Source: an uncultured Actinomyces sp. (GTDB lineage Bacteria; Actinomycetota; Actinomycetes; Actinomycetales; Actinomycetaceae). From it: 5,702 nucleotides of DNA. The stretch covers positions 1-5,702 of the forward strand of contig CAJZFF010000146.1 in assembly GCA_915069725.1 (NCBI GenBank), read 5' to 3'. The notes under the pieces were generated by a model. The model did not search any database. It was not told the DNA's origin and saw only the letters and a program-made list of their open reading frames with translations. Shown one piece after another: positions 1-5,674 of the stretch. The position numbers were made by a program, and so were the translations under genes. Position 1 is the stretch's first letter. Each line of letters starts with the position of its first letter.

Positions 1-55
1 TTAGCGACACGCTATTACCAACAAAACACCCTAAACACCCCTATGAATAAGCCTC
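1..55. other. AT-richer segment of unknown origin abutting a broken transporter gene
   Basis: The first 55 bases are clearly less GC-rich than the rest of the window and end where similarity to an OPT transporter reading frame stops. They contain a tandem pair of AAACACCC units with a 9-base period (24-31 and 33-40) and a short inverted repeat, TAGCG-ACA-CGCTA (2-14). None of the three minus-strand frames continues the transporter, so a simple frameshift does not explain the junction. The end of an insertion sequence or a rearrangement breakpoint would fit. No transposase or recognisable terminal repeat is visible because the segment leaves the window, so its identity is unknown. Confidence 0.4.
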
Positions 56-157
56 ATTGGCCGCGGTGAAGACCAGGGTGATGAGGCCTCCGATGATGAC
101 GCCTCGCACCGTGAGCTCACGTGCACCTGGTGCAGCGGGAACAGTATTGCTGGACAT
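41..157 (-). pseudogene. 5' fragment of an OPT-family oligopeptide transporter gene, truncated
   Basis: The ORF starts at ATG (157-155), with AGGAG four bases upstream, and encodes 38 residues. Residues 14-34 read ELTVRGVIIGGLITLVFTAAN, which matches the cytoplasmic lead-in and first membrane helix of OPT (oligopeptide transporter) family proteins, where the segment normally continues as (V)YLGLKVGLT. Here the match stops abruptly after Asn34, and four unrelated residues (EAYS) lead to a TAG stop. Full-length OPT proteins have well over 500 residues and a dozen or more membrane helices, so this product cannot transport. The intact start and Shine-Dalgarno sequence suggest a recent break. The family call rests on one short but characteristic segment. 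A genuine small membrane protein is the less likely alternative. Confidence 0.55.
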
Positions 158-200
158 AGCACTCCTACAACATAGGGGCACCGCAGTGGGGATCAATGGA

Positions 201-222
201 GATCGGTGGGCGCCCACAGATC
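201..222. promoter_or_regulatory. Palindrome upstream of the transporter fragment, candidate operator
   Basis: A perfect 12-bp palindrome, GTGGGCGCCCAC (206-217), is flanked on each side by one unpaired base and then GATC. This gives a 22-bp inverted repeat with a single mismatched pair. It lies 44 to 65 bases upstream of the transporter ATG. A TATTGT hexamer (minus strand, 228-223) sits immediately upstream and could serve as a -10 element, although no convincing -35 box accompanies it. The position would suit a repressor site overlapping the transcription start. No known regulator is recognised, and a chance GC-rich palindrome remains possible. Confidence 0.35.
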
Positions 223-280
223 ACAATACGCCTCGATGGGAGAATTCCGTAAAGAAATGCAGGCCTTTCTACCGCACAGG

Positions 281-308
281 ATGCCCGGTGAGCAGCGCGG
301 CCGGGCAT
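281..308. repeat. Inverted repeat with 8-bp stem between tRNA terminator and transporter fragment
   Basis: ATGCCCGG (281-288) and CCGGGCAT (301-308) pair perfectly around a 12-base loop. There is no T-run on either side, so this is not a standard intrinsic terminator. It sits in the 205-bp stretch between the tRNA terminator and the transporter start, where no gene is visible on either strand. It could be an operator, an RNA hairpin or chance in GC-rich DNA. Confidence 0.3.
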
Positions 309-354
309 TAGCCCCCGTGATCCGAGGAAGATCTTCAGGCAGCAGCATGCCGGA

Positions 355-394
355 TAACAGAAAAGCCTTGCTCCGTAAACACGGAACAAGGCTT
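355..394 (-). terminator. Intrinsic terminator of the tRNA transcript
   Basis: On the minus strand a 14-bp stem (394-381 paired with 376-363, one G-T wobble) closes a four-base loop GTTT and is followed by TTTTCTGTT within and after the stem end. It begins ten bases after the 3' end of the altered tRNA copy. It therefore closes a transcript carrying both tRNAs and insulates the downstream transporter fragment. The plus-strand side also has a T-rich stretch after the stem (CATTTATT), so some bidirectional activity is possible. Confidence 0.85.
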
Positions 395-404
395 CATTTA
401 TTCG

Positions 405-477
405 TGGAGCTAGAAGGAATCGAACCCCCGCCTCCCCCACAATAGTGGGAGCGCGCTACCAACTGCGCCATAGCCCC
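405..477 (-). tRNA. tRNA-Ala-like gene with a rebuilt anticodon arm (pseudo-tRNA or non-decoding tRNA)
   Basis: This is a 73-base cloverleaf whose acceptor stem, D arm (with G18G19) and base 26 are identical to those of the tRNA-Ala at 518-590. It keeps G3:U70 and a T loop of TTCGATT. The anticodon arm differs. In the normal register the 31-39 pair is C-T, position 33 is C instead of the near-universal U, and the anticodon would read UAU. Bases 27-33 instead pair better with 44-38 as a seven-base-pair stem with a four-base TATT loop, leaving no usable anticodon. The T stem has two G-U wobbles (50-64 and 51-63) where the neighbour has G-C. No CCA is encoded, as in the neighbour. It is followed by a strong terminator. 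It may be a decaying duplicate, or an alanine-accepting RNA that does not take part in decoding. Confidence 0.7.
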
Positions 478-517
478 ATCCGCACACACATCACGACCGA
501 TGTCGAAATGCATACCG

Positions 518-590
518 TGGAGCTAGGGGGATTCGAACCCCCGACCTCTTCCATGCCATGGAAGCGCGCTACCAACTGCGCCATAGCCCC
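518..590 (-). tRNA. tRNA-Ala (anticodon GGC)
   Basis: This is a canonical 73-base cloverleaf: a 7-bp acceptor stem with the alanine identity pair G3:U70, a four-pair D stem with G18G19, and an anticodon stem CTTCC/GGAAG closing the loop ATGGCAT. That loop has U33 and anticodon GGC, which reads the GCC/GCU alanine codons abundant in this genome type. A five-base variable loop and an all-GC T stem with loop TTCGAAT follow. The discriminator base is A, and CCA is not encoded and must be added. It lies 93 bases after the phosphatase stop codon and 40 bases before the altered copy, with no terminator between them, so the two are probably co-transcribed. Confidence 0.97.
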
Positions 591-624
591 GTTCGGGCGT
601 CGCTCGCGTGCGGCGACGCGGATA

Positions 625-654
625 ACTGTATGAAGTTCGGACCCGTCAGAGCAA
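625..654 (-). promoter_or_regulatory. Candidate promoter for the tRNA pair
   Basis: On the minus strand TTGCTC (654-649) and TACAGT (630-625) are separated by 18 bases and resemble -35 and -10 hexamers of the housekeeping sigma factor. The predicted start lies near position 618, giving a leader of about 28 bases before the tRNA-Ala. A weak 5-bp hairpin (658-670) just upstream may mark the end of the preceding gene's transcript. Both hexamers deviate from consensus, so this is a plausible but unproven call. Confidence 0.4.
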
Positions 655-683
655 ATCCGCACCACGTGCGCTACCTCACCTGC

Positions 684-1325
684 TCAGCCCAGGATCCTGC
701 CCAGCGGACTGGAGTCCACCGGTGGTCCGGCGTTCCACGTCACCACCGCCCAGCCCGGAGGCCGTTTGTTGGTCCGCAGAAGTGCATAGCAGCAGTTGCT
801 CATGCCACGCAGGCCGAACCACTGCTGGGCGTCCATCCCCAACAGGTAGGTGGCCCCCAGGTTGGTGGCCGCTCCGTGGGAGACGGCCACGATGACGTCG
901 TCCTTCTGAGAACCTGCGACAATGGCCTTGAGCGCCTCCCCCACTCTCTCGGCGGTATGACGGCGCCCCTCGATCCGGAACTGAGGGAGGTCTCCCCCGG
1001 CCCGCCAGGTGGCGTAGTGCTCCGGCCACTGCTTCTTGATGTCAGCGGCCTTGAGGCCCTCCCAGTCCCCGAAGGACTTCTCCGCCAGCCCCTCATCGAT
1101 CTCGACGCTCAGTCCGGTCAGCGACGCCAGCGCCTCGGCCGTGTCCCGAGCCCGAGTCAGCGGGGAGGAGACGATGCGAGTAGGCCCCAGGGCCGCGATG
1201 TCCTCGGCGGCGCGCCGGGCCTGGTCACGACCGGTCTCATTGAGAGGGACGTCGACCCGGCCCTGAATGCGCCCTTGACTGTTGTAGTCGGTCTGGCCGT
1301 GGCGCCACAGAATGAGATCCGTCAT
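684..1325 (-). CDS. Histidine phosphatase family protein (phosphoglycerate mutase-like)
   Basis: This 213-residue cytoplasmic enzyme belongs to the histidine phosphatase superfamily. The catalytic motif WRHGQT is at residues 7-12 with the phospho-accepting His9. Arg58 in SSPLTRAR, the likely acid residue Glu82 in AEKSFGDWEG, and the second histidine His150 in VSHGAA complete the usual active site. The length is normal for a single-domain member. The substrate cannot be read from the sequence. In mycobacteria the gene after rsfS in the same order (nadD-rsfS-gpgP) encodes glucosyl-3-phosphoglycerate phosphatase, so this may be its counterpart, but a general phosphatase role is equally possible. 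The ATG overlaps the rsfS stop in an ATGA, implying translational coupling. It is the last protein gene before the tRNAs, with no clear terminator after it. Confidence 0.92.
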   Translation of the reverse strand: MTDLILWRHGQTDYNSQGRIQGRVDVPLNETGRDQARRAAEDIAALGPTRIVSSPLTRARDTAEALASLTGLSVEIDEGLAEKSFGDWEGLKAADIKKQWPEHYATWRAGGDLPQFRIEGRRHTAERVGEALKAIVAGSQKDDVIVAVSHGAATNLGATYLLGMDAQQWFGLRGMSNCCYALLRTNKRPPGWAVVTWNAGPPVDSSPLGRILG

Positions 1326-1741
1326 GACGCGGTGGTCTCCCGACCGCCGAGGGAATCACCGTCGCGGATGCCCTCATGTGCCAGGTCCGCCGGCAGCTCG
1401 ATGGCGGGGCAGTCCTTCCACAGGCGTTCGAGCGAGTAGAACTCCCGGTCCTCATTCTGCAGGACGTGAACGACGACGTCGCCGTAGTCCACCAGGACCC
1501 AGTGGGCGTCGGCGAAGCCCTCCCGGGTACGGCGCTTGGCCCCGGCTCGGTGCATGGCCTCATCGACCGCATCGACGATGGCGTGGACGTGGCGGTCGTT
1601 CGCCCCGGAGGCCAGCAGGAAGACGTCGGTGAGCCCCAGTCGCTCGGAGACATCGATGGCGGCGAGGTGCTCAGCCTTCTTATCGGCCGCCGCGCGAGCG
1701 GCAGCGATCGCCAGGCCGGTGGCGTGTTCAGTGGCGGACAC
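1322..1741 (-). CDS. rsfS: Ribosomal silencing factor RsfS
   Basis: This 139-residue protein is of the RsfS/Iojap (DUF143) family. It binds ribosomal protein uL14 on the large subunit and blocks joining of the subunits when nutrients are short. The conserved core is clear: AADKKAEHLAAIDVSE (18-33), LTDVFLLASGANDRHVHAI (37-55), WVLVDYGDVVVHVL (81-94) and REFYSLERLWKDCP (99-112). The start is GTG at 1741; an in-frame TGA eight codons upstream excludes a longer form, and AAGGAG lies four bases before it. The final 20 or so residues are a variable tail. It follows the membrane-protein gene by 66 bases and overlaps the phosphatase start by four. Pairing with nadD is typical across bacteria. Confidence 0.96.
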   Translation of the reverse strand: MSATEHATGLAIAAARAAADKKAEHLAAIDVSERLGLTDVFLLASGANDRHVHAIVDAVDEAMHRAGAKRRTREGFADAHWVLVDYGDVVVHVLQNEDREFYSLERLWKDCPAIELPADLAHEGIRDGDSLGGRETTAS

Positions 1742-1803
1742 GGATCTCCTTCGGGACGGTCAGTCGGACATCATGCGGCAGCGGCGACTGTACCGTGCCC
1801 GCC

Positions 1804-1824
1804 TCCGTCAGACGAGCTGACGGA
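1804..1824 (-). other. Hairpin over the stop codon of the membrane-protein gene
   Basis: TCCGTCAG (1804-1811) and CTGACGGA (1817-1824) form a perfect 8-bp stem with a five-base loop. The stop codon of the membrane-protein gene lies inside it. No T-run follows on either strand. In an operon it could act as a weak, tail-less terminator, an RNA processing point or a 3'-end stabiliser that lowers or separates expression of rsfS and the phosphatase from the upstream genes. Confidence 0.45.
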
Positions 1825-3496
1825 TCCACTCCCCCGCACCGATGCTGGCCGCCATGGCGCTCGTGCCACCACCGAGCTTGCCGTTGGAGATCAGCAGCGC
1901 CAGGACAACAGCGATGATAATCAGCAACAGGACGATGATGAGTGCGGCCATGAGAATCTTGCCGGTACGCGAAGAGCCGGGCTGCTCCATCGGCAGGACG
2001 TGATCCGGGGTGGGAACCCTTCCGGTCACCTCGTTGACGGGAGCCAGGTAGGGCTCCTCGGGCACCTCAGCAGCCGGGACCGCCACGGAGTCCCACTCGG
2101 AGGCGCCCATCGGACCGTTGCCGTTCTCGGCCTCGTCGCTGTAGAAGGCGTAGGGGCTGACGGCATCGCCGGAGACGGCTGCGGTCTCGGCCGTTCCGTC
2201 GACGATCGCCTCCTGGAAGCTACCCGCCTGCGGGGGCTGATGCAGCGACCTCCACTGCGGGGCCCCGGGCGCACCGAACTCGGAGTCCTGTGCCCCCTGA
2301 GTCGAGGGCGCCGACGTCGACACCACCATGGTCTGCGCCTCGATGTCGACCTCGACCTCGGCGTCATCCTGCACCATCGGTTCCTCGATGGAGGGGGTGC
2401 CGTAGACGTCCTGCACGTCGGCGGCCTCCTGGGCCGACGGCGAGCTGTCCACGGGCTGGACCGAGCTGAGCTCTCCCGTGGAGGCGTTCACGGTGCGCAC
2501 CCCCTGCGCAGCGGCCGGAATCCGCACGATGGGTCGGCGCACCGAGCCTGCGGAGGACGCCGATCCAGCACTGACCCCACTGCGGGTAGGCTCGGCGCTC
2601 CGCATGGCCCCGGCCTGCCCGTAGGCGGCGACGTCGGCAGCACCGGGGGCGGTTGCGGAGACGGCGGGAACAGCGGAGGCGGCGCTCACGGCCTCGACCG
2701 CCGAGGAGGAGGACTGCGAGGAGGCGCCCGCGTCGTCCTGAGCCACCGGCTCGAGACCCTCCCGGTAGTCGTAGGGGCTGGTGGCGGGCTCCTCGGTCTC
2801 AACGCCGCCACTCACCTCGACGGCGCCCTGAGGCTCATTGTCCTGTGGGCTCTCCGGCTCCTCCGCCTCGGCGACGGTGCCTCCTTCAAGACGGTCCTTG
2901 AGTGAGAAGCGGGTGGGGACCGGCGCCGGCTCGGAGCTGGCGTTCGCGGCCCAGTGAGCGTCGTAGTCAAGGGTGGCCACCGGCAGGTCGACGGCCTCCA
3001 TCAGGCCTGTCTCGATCTCGGAGATCGCCACGGCCTCGGCCGCCGACAGCGAGCGCCAGCTCGGAGCAGAGGCGGCCGGCACCTCGGGGACGGACATGCT
3101 CAGGGGCGGGTTCTGCCCGCCCTGCTCGAGATAGTCACCCCCGTCCAGGGCGGTGGGCTCGGCCGGCTCCCCCGGCCCGGACTCGGCCTCGTCACCGGAG
3201 GTGGCGGAGGAACGGGAGGTGACCGACGCAGGATCGGCAAGAGGGTCCTGGAGCGCCTGAGCCTGCTCAGGGGTGATCTCGCCCGCCTCGACGGCAGCCC
3301 TGAGCGCCTTGGCCTCCTCGCGCAGACGCCGCATCTCACGCCGGGTCAGGAGCGGCTGCTGACCGGTCAGGATCGCCTCGCGCTCCGCGGCGCGCTCCGC
3401 CTGTCGGATCGCACGACGACTACCGCGTGGAGCGTGCTCATCCTGCGTCGGCTCCTCGGACGTGGGGGCATTGACGCCGGTCTGCTCAGTGCTCAC
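1808..3496 (-). CDS. Ala/Ser/Glu-rich protein with a single C-terminal membrane helix, function unknown
   Basis: This 562-residue protein belongs to no family I recognise. A charged N-terminal part (about 22-85) contains [17 protein letters not shown], probably a helix or short coiled coil. A long middle (about 86-508) is low-complexity, acidic and presumably disordered, with no cysteine in the whole protein and only four lysines. Short motifs recur in it: PSWRSL (145-150), PQWRSL (413-418) and SPY (240-242 and 447-449). A more basic island, RRPIVRIP (320-327), interrupts it. Residues 514-537 are a strong membrane helix preceded by RTGK, which predicts a cytoplasmic N terminus and a 25-residue external tail. 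The GTG start overlaps the nadD end by 11 bases, with AAGGAG seven bases upstream. Its position between nadD and rsfS suggests co-expression, not a shared pathway. Confidence 0.85.
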   Translation of the reverse strand: MSTEQTGVNAPTSEEPTQDEHAPRGSRRAIRQAERAAEREAILTGQQPLLTRREMRRLREEAKALRAAVEAGEITPEQAQALQDPLADPASVTSRSSATSGDEAESGPGEPAEPTALDGGDYLEQGGQNPPLSMSVPEVPAASAPSWRSLSAAEAVAISEIETGLMEAVDLPVATLDYDAHWAANASSEPAPVPTRFSLKDRLEGGTVAEAEEPESPQDNEPQGAVEVSGGVETEEPATSPYDYREGLEPVAQDDAGASSQSSSSAVEAVSAASAVPAVSATAPGAADVAAYGQAGAMRSAEPTRSGVSAGSASSAGSVRRPIVRIPAAAQGVRTVNASTGELSSVQPVDSSPSAQEAADVQDVYGTPSIEEPMVQDDAEVEVDIEAQTMVVSTSAPSTQGAQDSEFGAPGAPQWRSLHQPPQAGSFQEAIVDGTAETAAVSGDAVSPYAFYSDEAENGNGPMGASEWDSVAVPAAEVPEEPYLAPVNEVTGRVPTPDHVLPMEQPGSSRTGKILMAALIIVLLLIIIAVVLALLISNGKLGGGTSAMAASIGAGEWIRQLV

Positions 3497-4169
3497 CGTC
3501 GTTCTCCTTCCTCAGGGACTGCTCGCGGGCCACTCTCGCCGTCATCGACGTCGCCGACGCCGGCCGCAAGGCCATACGATAGAGCCCGTACTTGCGTATG
3601 TACTGCACGACACCGTCAGGGACCAGGTACCACACCGGAGCCCCCTCCCCGACCCGCTGGCGGCAGTCAGTCGACGAGATCGCCATGGCCGGCACCTCGA
3701 CCAGCGAGATCCGGTCACGGGGAACCCCGGAGTCACTGAGGACGTGCCCGGGACGCGTCACCCCCACCAGATGAGCCAGGTCGAAGATCTCCTCACTGTC
3801 CTTCCAGGTGAGGATCTGCGCCAGCGCGTCCGCCCCGGTGATGAAGTACAGTTCCGCGCCCGGGTACTCAGCCGCGATGTCATGAAGGGTGTCGATCGTG
3901 TAAGTCGTACCACCCCGGTCGATATCGACCCGGGAGACTGTGAACCTCGGGTTGGAGGCCGTGGCGATCACCGTCATGAGGTAACGGTGCTCGGCCGGGG
4001 AGACCTTGCGCTCCTTCTTGAAGGGCTGGGCCCAGGTAGGCACGAAGATGACCTCGTCGAGAGCGAAGACGTTCTGCACCTCACTGGCTGCGACCAGGTG
4101 CCCATGGTGGATCGGATCAAAGGTTCCACCCATGATGCCGATGCGAAGCGGACGAGCAGACAGGGTCAC
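3486..4169 (-). CDS. nadD: Nicotinate-nucleotide adenylyltransferase
   Basis: NadD joins nicotinate mononucleotide and ATP to give deamido-NAD, an essential cytoplasmic step shared by de novo and salvage NAD synthesis. The nucleotidyltransferase motif [12 protein letters not shown] is at residues 14-25. [11 protein letters not shown] (42-52), [11 protein letters not shown] (85-95), FITGADAL (109-116) and the C-terminal ATP-binding motif [10 protein letters not shown] (164-173), followed by [11 protein letters not shown], complete the family pattern. The 227-residue length from GTG 4169 is normal. The frame stays open for another 108 codons upstream, but that part is not NadD-like. GAGG eight bases before the GTG is a modest ribosome site. 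A short upstream ORF with a stronger site overlaps this start by four bases and may couple its translation. The gene overlaps the downstream membrane-protein start. Confidence 0.95.
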   Translation of the reverse strand: MTLSARPLRIGIMGGTFDPIHHGHLVAASEVQNVFALDEVIFVPTWAQPFKKERKVSPAEHRYLMTVIATASNPRFTVSRVDIDRGGTTYTIDTLHDIAAEYPGAELYFITGADALAQILTWKDSEEIFDLAHLVGVTRPGHVLSDSGVPRDRISLVEVPAMAISSTDCRQRVGEGAPVWYLVPDGVVQYIRKYGLYRMALRPASATSMTARVAREQSLRKENDGEH

Positions 4170-4201
4170 GCGCTGCGCCTCGCTTCTCTCCTGGGGGACA
4201 C
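4166..4201 (-). CDS. Possible 11-residue upstream ORF (leader peptide) coupled to nadD
   Basis: GTG at 4201 is preceded by GAGGAG with an ideal 8-base spacing. It opens an 11-codon frame, [11 protein letters not shown], whose TGA overlaps the nadD GTG in a GTGA. This ribosome site is stronger than the one directly before nadD. A ribosome ending here could reinitiate at nadD, and the arginine-rich peptide could make nadD expression sensitive to translation. The alternative is that the site serves nadD without a meaningful peptide, or that the true nadD start differs. Confidence 0.4.
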   Translation of the reverse strand: MSPRREARRSA

Positions 4202-4227
4202 GTTTGGTTCTCCTCAACCGGCTTGGA

Positions 4228-4239
4228 CAACTACAGTTG
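4228..4239. promoter_or_regulatory. Short palindrome in the nadD leader
   Basis: CAACT-AC-AGTTG is a perfect 5+5 inverted repeat with a 2-base centre, located 13 bases upstream of the ribosome site of the nadD upstream ORF, in the 178-bp gap between the ROK gene and nadD. I found no convincing -10/-35 pair and no terminator in this gap. The palindrome may be a regulator site for the nadD group, or chance. Confidence 0.25.
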
Positions 4240-4347
4240 GCGAACATACTGCCACGGCCTGCCCCCATTGTGGGTCTCCGCAACGCCATAAGCGAGTTAT
4301 CAGCCAAGGGCGCAGAGACGCGAGGTGGCATTCGGGCTGCTGTCAGG

Positions 4348-5460
4348 CTACTTCCAGTCGGCGAGTGCGCGTCCCGCTGCTCCCAACGCCGGGGCCGACG
4401 CCCCGAGCCGGGCCGCCACCAGCCGCGGTGCTGGCAGGTCACCCACGAGGTCAGCCACCCGGCGTCGCAGAGGCTCAAGGAAGACAACCTCATCAGCCCG
4501 CATCAGCTCGGAGTTGACGACGACGTCGAGGGGGCCGAGCAGACCCACACCCTGAGCGATGAGCTCAGCCAGGCAGTCCAGGCCGGTGTCCCAGACGCGG
4601 CGCGCCTCCCGGTCCCCCGAGGCGATCGCGCCCAGGAGAGACTCCAGACCCGAGGCGCACTGAGTGGACGGCTCGTGGGAAGCGTCATCGCAGCTGCGAG
4701 AGGTCGCCGCGACAGCGCCGGAGACGGAGTCACCGGAGTCACCGGAGTCAAGGGAGCCTGCGGAGTCATCAACCATGCCGGCGGTGCGTCGCCTCACCAT
4801 CGCACCGACGGAGGCGACATCCTCCAGGCGGGCCCTCTCCCCGCTCCAGTCCGGATCGGGAACCAGGATCCGACCGACCTGACCGGCCCAGCCCTCACCG
4901 AGCACAGGGGCGCCGCCCAGCAGGACGGCGGAGGAGATCCGCTCGCCAACCGCCAGATAGAGGCAGTCCCTCCCGGCCGCGCCCCACTGGCTCTCAGCCC
5001 AGGCGCCGCAACCAGCGTCCTGATAGAGCATCACCTCAAGGCCTCCGGAGAGCCCGGACGACCCAGTGACCCACGACGACAGCGACTGCCTCACAAGACT
5101 CGCCAACGGGACGTCCTGCAATCCAAGGGCCTCACTGCGACGGACGCGCCCCTCGTCCTCGTCGACGACGCCCGGCACACAGACCCCGACGACGAGGGCC
5201 GCCGCCCCGGACGCCTCACCGCTGGGGTCGTCGGCGACGCGCGTGCACAAGGCTTCGATCGCGCTGCCGATCTCCTGGGCCAGTCGGTGAGCGTTGTTGG
5301 AACGACACTCCTTGGGCACTGGGCGTTCCAGGGAGGAGATGACGCTCCCCCCACCATCTGCAACAACCGCGGTGATGCCGTCGGCACTGACGTCGACCCC
5401 TATGGCGACGACACCCTCCTCGCGGTGGAGGCGCTCGGCAAGGTAAGCGGGAGATCCCAT
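4348..5460 (-). CDS. ROK-fold protein, degenerate (sugar kinase/repressor superfamily)
   Basis: This 370-residue protein has the actin-like ATPase fold pattern of the ROK family (repressors, ORFs, kinases): [15 protein letters not shown] (21-35) as first phosphate loop, [16 protein letters not shown] (91-106), [11 protein letters not shown] (146-156) with the probable catalytic Asp148 but Gln in place of the usual Asn, and [12 protein letters not shown] (352-363) at the end. Key features are missing. The second phosphate loop reads VGERISS instead of GTGIG. The usual AGE-x-GH histidine is Arg (WAGQVGR). The CxCGxxGCxE zinc motif is replaced by [14 protein letters not shown]. There is no N-terminal winged helix. 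Residues about 229-270 are a Ser/Asp-rich insertion. The frame extends 45 codons upstream but with rare codons, so ATG 5460 is preferred despite a weak ribosome site. It may be a kinase with altered specificity or a non-catalytic sensor. Confidence 0.7.
   Translation of the reverse strand: MGSPAYLAERLHREEGVVAIGVDVSADGITAVVADGGGSVISSLERPVPKECRSNNAHRLAQEIGSAIEALCTRVADDPSGEASGAAALVVGVCVPGVVDEDEGRVRRSEALGLQDVPLASLVRQSLSSWVTGSSGLSGGLEVMLYQDAGCGAWAESQWGAAGRDCLYLAVGERISSAVLLGGAPVLGEGWAGQVGRILVPDPDWSGERARLEDVASVGAMVRRRTAGMVDDSAGSLDSGDSGDSVSGAVAATSRSCDDASHEPSTQCASGLESLLGAIASGDREARRVWDTGLDCLAELIAQGVGLLGPLDVVVNSELMRADEVVFLEPLRRRVADLVGDLPAPRLVAARLGASAPALGAAGRALADWK
4726..4750. repeat. 9-bp tandem repeat inside the ROK-like gene
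   Basis: The unit GGAGTCACC occurs twice in full and once in part (2.8 copies). On the minus strand it encodes DSGDSGDS (residues 238-245) within the low-complexity insertion. The 9-bp period keeps the frame, so slippage would change the insertion length without breaking the gene. Confidence 0.8.
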
Positions 5461-5551
5461 GTTTTCTCTGTTCTCGGGGGCGGGGCGGCGAGCCCACGGG
5501 ACCACCACCCCACGCAATGGCGTGATTGATGTCGACGACAGTAGCAAGGTT

Positions 5552-5569
5552 TGTATCGCCATGTATCGC
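5552..5569. promoter_or_regulatory. Direct repeat with helical-turn spacing in the ROK gene leader
   Basis: TGTATCGC occurs at 5552-5559 and again at 5562-5569, a period of exactly 10 bp, which would place two half-sites on the same face of the helix. It lies 92 to 109 bases upstream of the preferred ROK start, in a stretch with lower GC than the gene. A 5+1+5 palindrome, TGTCGACGACA (5530-5540), lies next to it. This is a candidate activator or repressor site. No known regulator is recognised. Confidence 0.3.
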
Positions 5570-5599
5570 TCTCGGGAGGCAAATACGAGCACCACTGAA

Positions 5600-5674
5600 C
5601 TATGCTGACGTCAGTACGACGACTACCTGCCGCACGGTCACTAGGATAAGGCAAGTAGTTGATGAACAAATCAC
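5600..5674 (-). CDS. Candidate 24-residue small ORF upstream of the ROK gene
   Basis: AAGGAG (5687-5682) lies seven bases before GTG 5674, which opens a 24-codon frame ending in TAG at 5602-5600. The peptide begins MICSSTTCLILV and continues with RQVVVVLTSA, so it is hydrophobic with two cysteines and one arginine. It could be a small membrane peptide or a leader peptide. Several codons are unusual for this genome (TGT, TCA, CTA, GTA), which argues against it. The same ribosome site could also read an ATG directly followed by TGA. It contains possible weak promoter hexamers (TTGTTC 5669-5664 and TATCCT 5648-5643, 15-base spacing), an alternative reading of the same DNA. Confidence 0.3.
   Translation of the reverse strand: MICSSTTCLILVTVRQVVVVLTSA
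5605..5614. promoter_or_regulatory. Perfect 10-bp palindrome upstream of the ROK gene
   Basis: CTGACGTCAG reads the same on both strands and lies 145 to 154 bases upstream of the preferred ROK start, just before the end of the small ORF. If a promoter lies at 5643-5669, this site falls in the early transcribed region, where a repressor could bind. Beyond symmetry and position there is no support. Confidence 0.25.

Noticed and set aside
206..445. Short plus- and minus-strand frames between the transporter fragment and the tRNAs
   Set aside because: They run through the terminator and tRNA, lack ribosome sites and have no recognisable protein features.
405..590. The two tRNA copies as attachment sites of an integrated element
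   Set aside because: Integration usually duplicates an exact tRNA 3' end. Here the 5' half is identical while the anticodon and T-stem parts differ, only 40 bases separate the copies, and no integrase is present between or beside them.
1742..1807. A promoter for rsfS from the TACAGT hexamer in the gap
   Set aside because: No acceptable -35 hexamer lies 16 to 18 bases upstream.
1376..2905. Plus-strand open frame of 509 codons
   Set aside because: It is antisense to the phosphatase-rsfS-membrane-protein genes, resembles no family, and is explained by the high-GC codon pattern of the real genes on the other strand.
4170..4493. N-terminal extension of NadD by 108 codons
   Set aside because: The nucleotidyltransferase motif normally lies within the first 20 or so residues. 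The extension is not NadD-like and runs through the gap and into the end of the ROK gene.
4006..5529. Plus-strand open frame of 507 codons
   Set aside because: It covers the complement of nadD, the gap and the ROK gene. It has no ribosome site or motifs, while the minus strand has clear protein families.
5461..5595. N-terminal extension of the ROK protein by 45 codons
   Set aside because: It uses codons rare in the rest of the gene (ATA, AGA, CTA, GTA), has no ribosome site at its GTG, and does not resemble the winged helix of ROK repressors. It looks like leader DNA.
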